Assembly (NCBI RefSeq): GCF_008107685.1
Contig: NZ_VIRF01000043.1
Span: 1 to 42,464, forward strand
Length of the DNA: 42,464 bases
Source of the DNA: Novosphingobium sp. BW1
GTDB taxonomy: Bacteria > Pseudomonadota > Alphaproteobacteria > Sphingomonadales > Sphingomonadaceae
Reading direction: 5' to 3'
Part shown: piece by piece, positions 42,133-42,464 of the stretch
Layout: the number at the start of each line of letters is the position of its first letter
Numbering within the stretch: the first letter of the stretch is position 1
Notes under the pieces: generated by a model
What the model was told of the DNA's origin: nothing
Database searches by the model: none
Seen by the model: the letters and a program-made list of their open reading frames with translations, nothing else
Translations under genes and position numbers: made by a program

Positions 42133-42183
42133 TGCGGGGCGTCATGGAGGTCGGGCGTAGCCCGGCCGGAGTGACGCCCCGCA
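42133..42183. repeat. nested inverted repeat in the IS tail
   Basis: TGCGGGGCGTCA (42133-42144) pairs perfectly with TGACGCCCCGCA (42172-42183). Inside, GTCGGGC and GCCCGGC form a second stem around GTA. It is between the transposase stop and the IS end and may stop incoming or outgoing transcription. Confidence 0.65.
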
Positions 42184-42196
42184 AGTCGCGGCCAAT

Positions 42197-42464
42197 TCAC
42201 GCTGCCACGGCCTGTGGCAGATTGTCAAAGTAGGTTTGATCGGGCGTACGTCCGCCGAGGCTCGAGTGAGGTCTCCGGGCGTTGTAGAAGCCCAGGTATC
42301 GGCCGATCGAACTGCGCGCTTCGCTGACGCATGCGTCGGCGTGCAGGTAGACTTCCTCGTACTTCACCGAGCGCCACAGCCGCTCGACCACGACATTGTC
42401 GCGCCAGGCGCCGCGGCCGTCCATGCTGATGGCGATACCCTCGCGCCGCAGCACGCCGGTGAAG
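42197..42464 (-). CDS. IS3-family transposase OrfB, C-terminal part (cut by window edge)
   Basis: The frame is open to the window end and encodes the last about 89 residues of a DDE transposase. They include GVLRREGIAISMDGRGAWRD, NVVVERLWRSVKYEEVYLHA, SEARSSIGRYLGFYNARRPH and SSLGGRTPDQTYF. The Glu in VERLWRSVKYE is the third catalytic acid of the DDE triad. FYNxRRPHSSL and TPDQxYF are typical of the IS407/IS1400 group of IS3. The first two Asp residues lie outside the window. It is needed for element excision and insertion. Confidence 0.85.
   Translation of the reverse strand, partial: FTGVLRREGIAISMDGRGAWRDNVVVERLWRSVKYEEVYLHADACVSEARSSIGRYLGFYNARRPHSSLGGRTPDQTYFDNLPQAVAA

Larger units (their letters stand above)
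42050..42464 (-). mobile_element. IS3-family insertion sequence, 3' part, runs off the window
   Basis: The segment contains the C-terminal end of an IS3-type transposase followed by about 145 bp of non-coding IS tail with a large stem-loop. The outer end is not certain. It is placed near 42050-42060, where GGCTCGGTTTGTCTGAACAG ends, because the 42-residue remnant begins just beyond. The other end and the orfA part lie outside the window. Target duplication cannot be checked. Confidence 0.55.

Overview
The window is GC-rich DNA of an alphaproteobacterium, most likely Sphingomonadales (Novosphingobium/Sphingobium type). The signs are two TonB-dependent receptors, a FecI/FecR pair, a Spinster-type MFS carrier, a periplasmic sulfatase, and fragments typical of sphingomonad aromatic and acyl-CoA catabolism. 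No rRNA, tRNA or CRISPR array was recognised. It looks chromosomal, with one IS3-family element entering at the right edge.

Layout. (1) 1-2480: a DUF2092 protein with an unusual His-rich tail, a bile-acid:Na+ symporter (BASS) that is visibly shortened inside, and an outer-membrane barrel remnant. (2) 2741-5962: a Tat-type alpha/beta hydrolase that appears to lack its catalytic His, divergent from a secreted beta-propeller/cytochrome c protein. (3) 5963-7720 and 9445-11100: two gene graveyards holding pieces of a LuxR regulator, acyl-CoA synthetase, SDR, carboxymuconolactone decarboxylase, tautomerase and GH2 beta-galactosidase. They flank an intact GH39 glycosidase (7828-9399). (4) 11188-18383: ECF sigma factor, FecR anti-sigma, STN-domain TonB receptor and a large autotransporter, all on one strand and closed by a terminator. 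(5) 18644-28415: TonB receptor, GH3 glycosidase, LacI regulator, MFS carrier, S1 sulfatase and a GDSL esterase. (6) 28412-31737: a YwqK/MORN-repeat protein, a LysR remnant and a BCCT transporter. (7) 31815-39871: a dead EmrA/OMF efflux pair, a small conserved protein, then an intact TetR-controlled RND tripartite pump. (8) 39889-42464: a diguanylate cyclase and the IS3-type element.

How it fits together. Region 5, probably with the GH39 gene, reads as one catabolic locus for a sulfated polysaccharide. The TonB receptor would import oligomers, GH3/GH39 cleave glycosidic bonds, the sulfatase and esterase strip substituents, and the MFS carrier takes the product inward. Palindromes with a TTAGCGC core lie at 9431, 18644 and 23930, in front of the GH39, TonB-receptor and lacI/MFS transcription units, so one LacI repressor may control all three. 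Region 4 resembles a cell-surface signalling cassette with an autotransporter as an added output.

The other theme is decay. Besides the obvious pseudogenes, several open genes carry internal deletions or junctions (DUF2092/His-rich tail, BASS symporter, LysR, LuxR/acyl-CoA synthetase, outer-membrane factor), often at G/C homopolymers. All identifications rest on reading the translated sequence; no database search was run.
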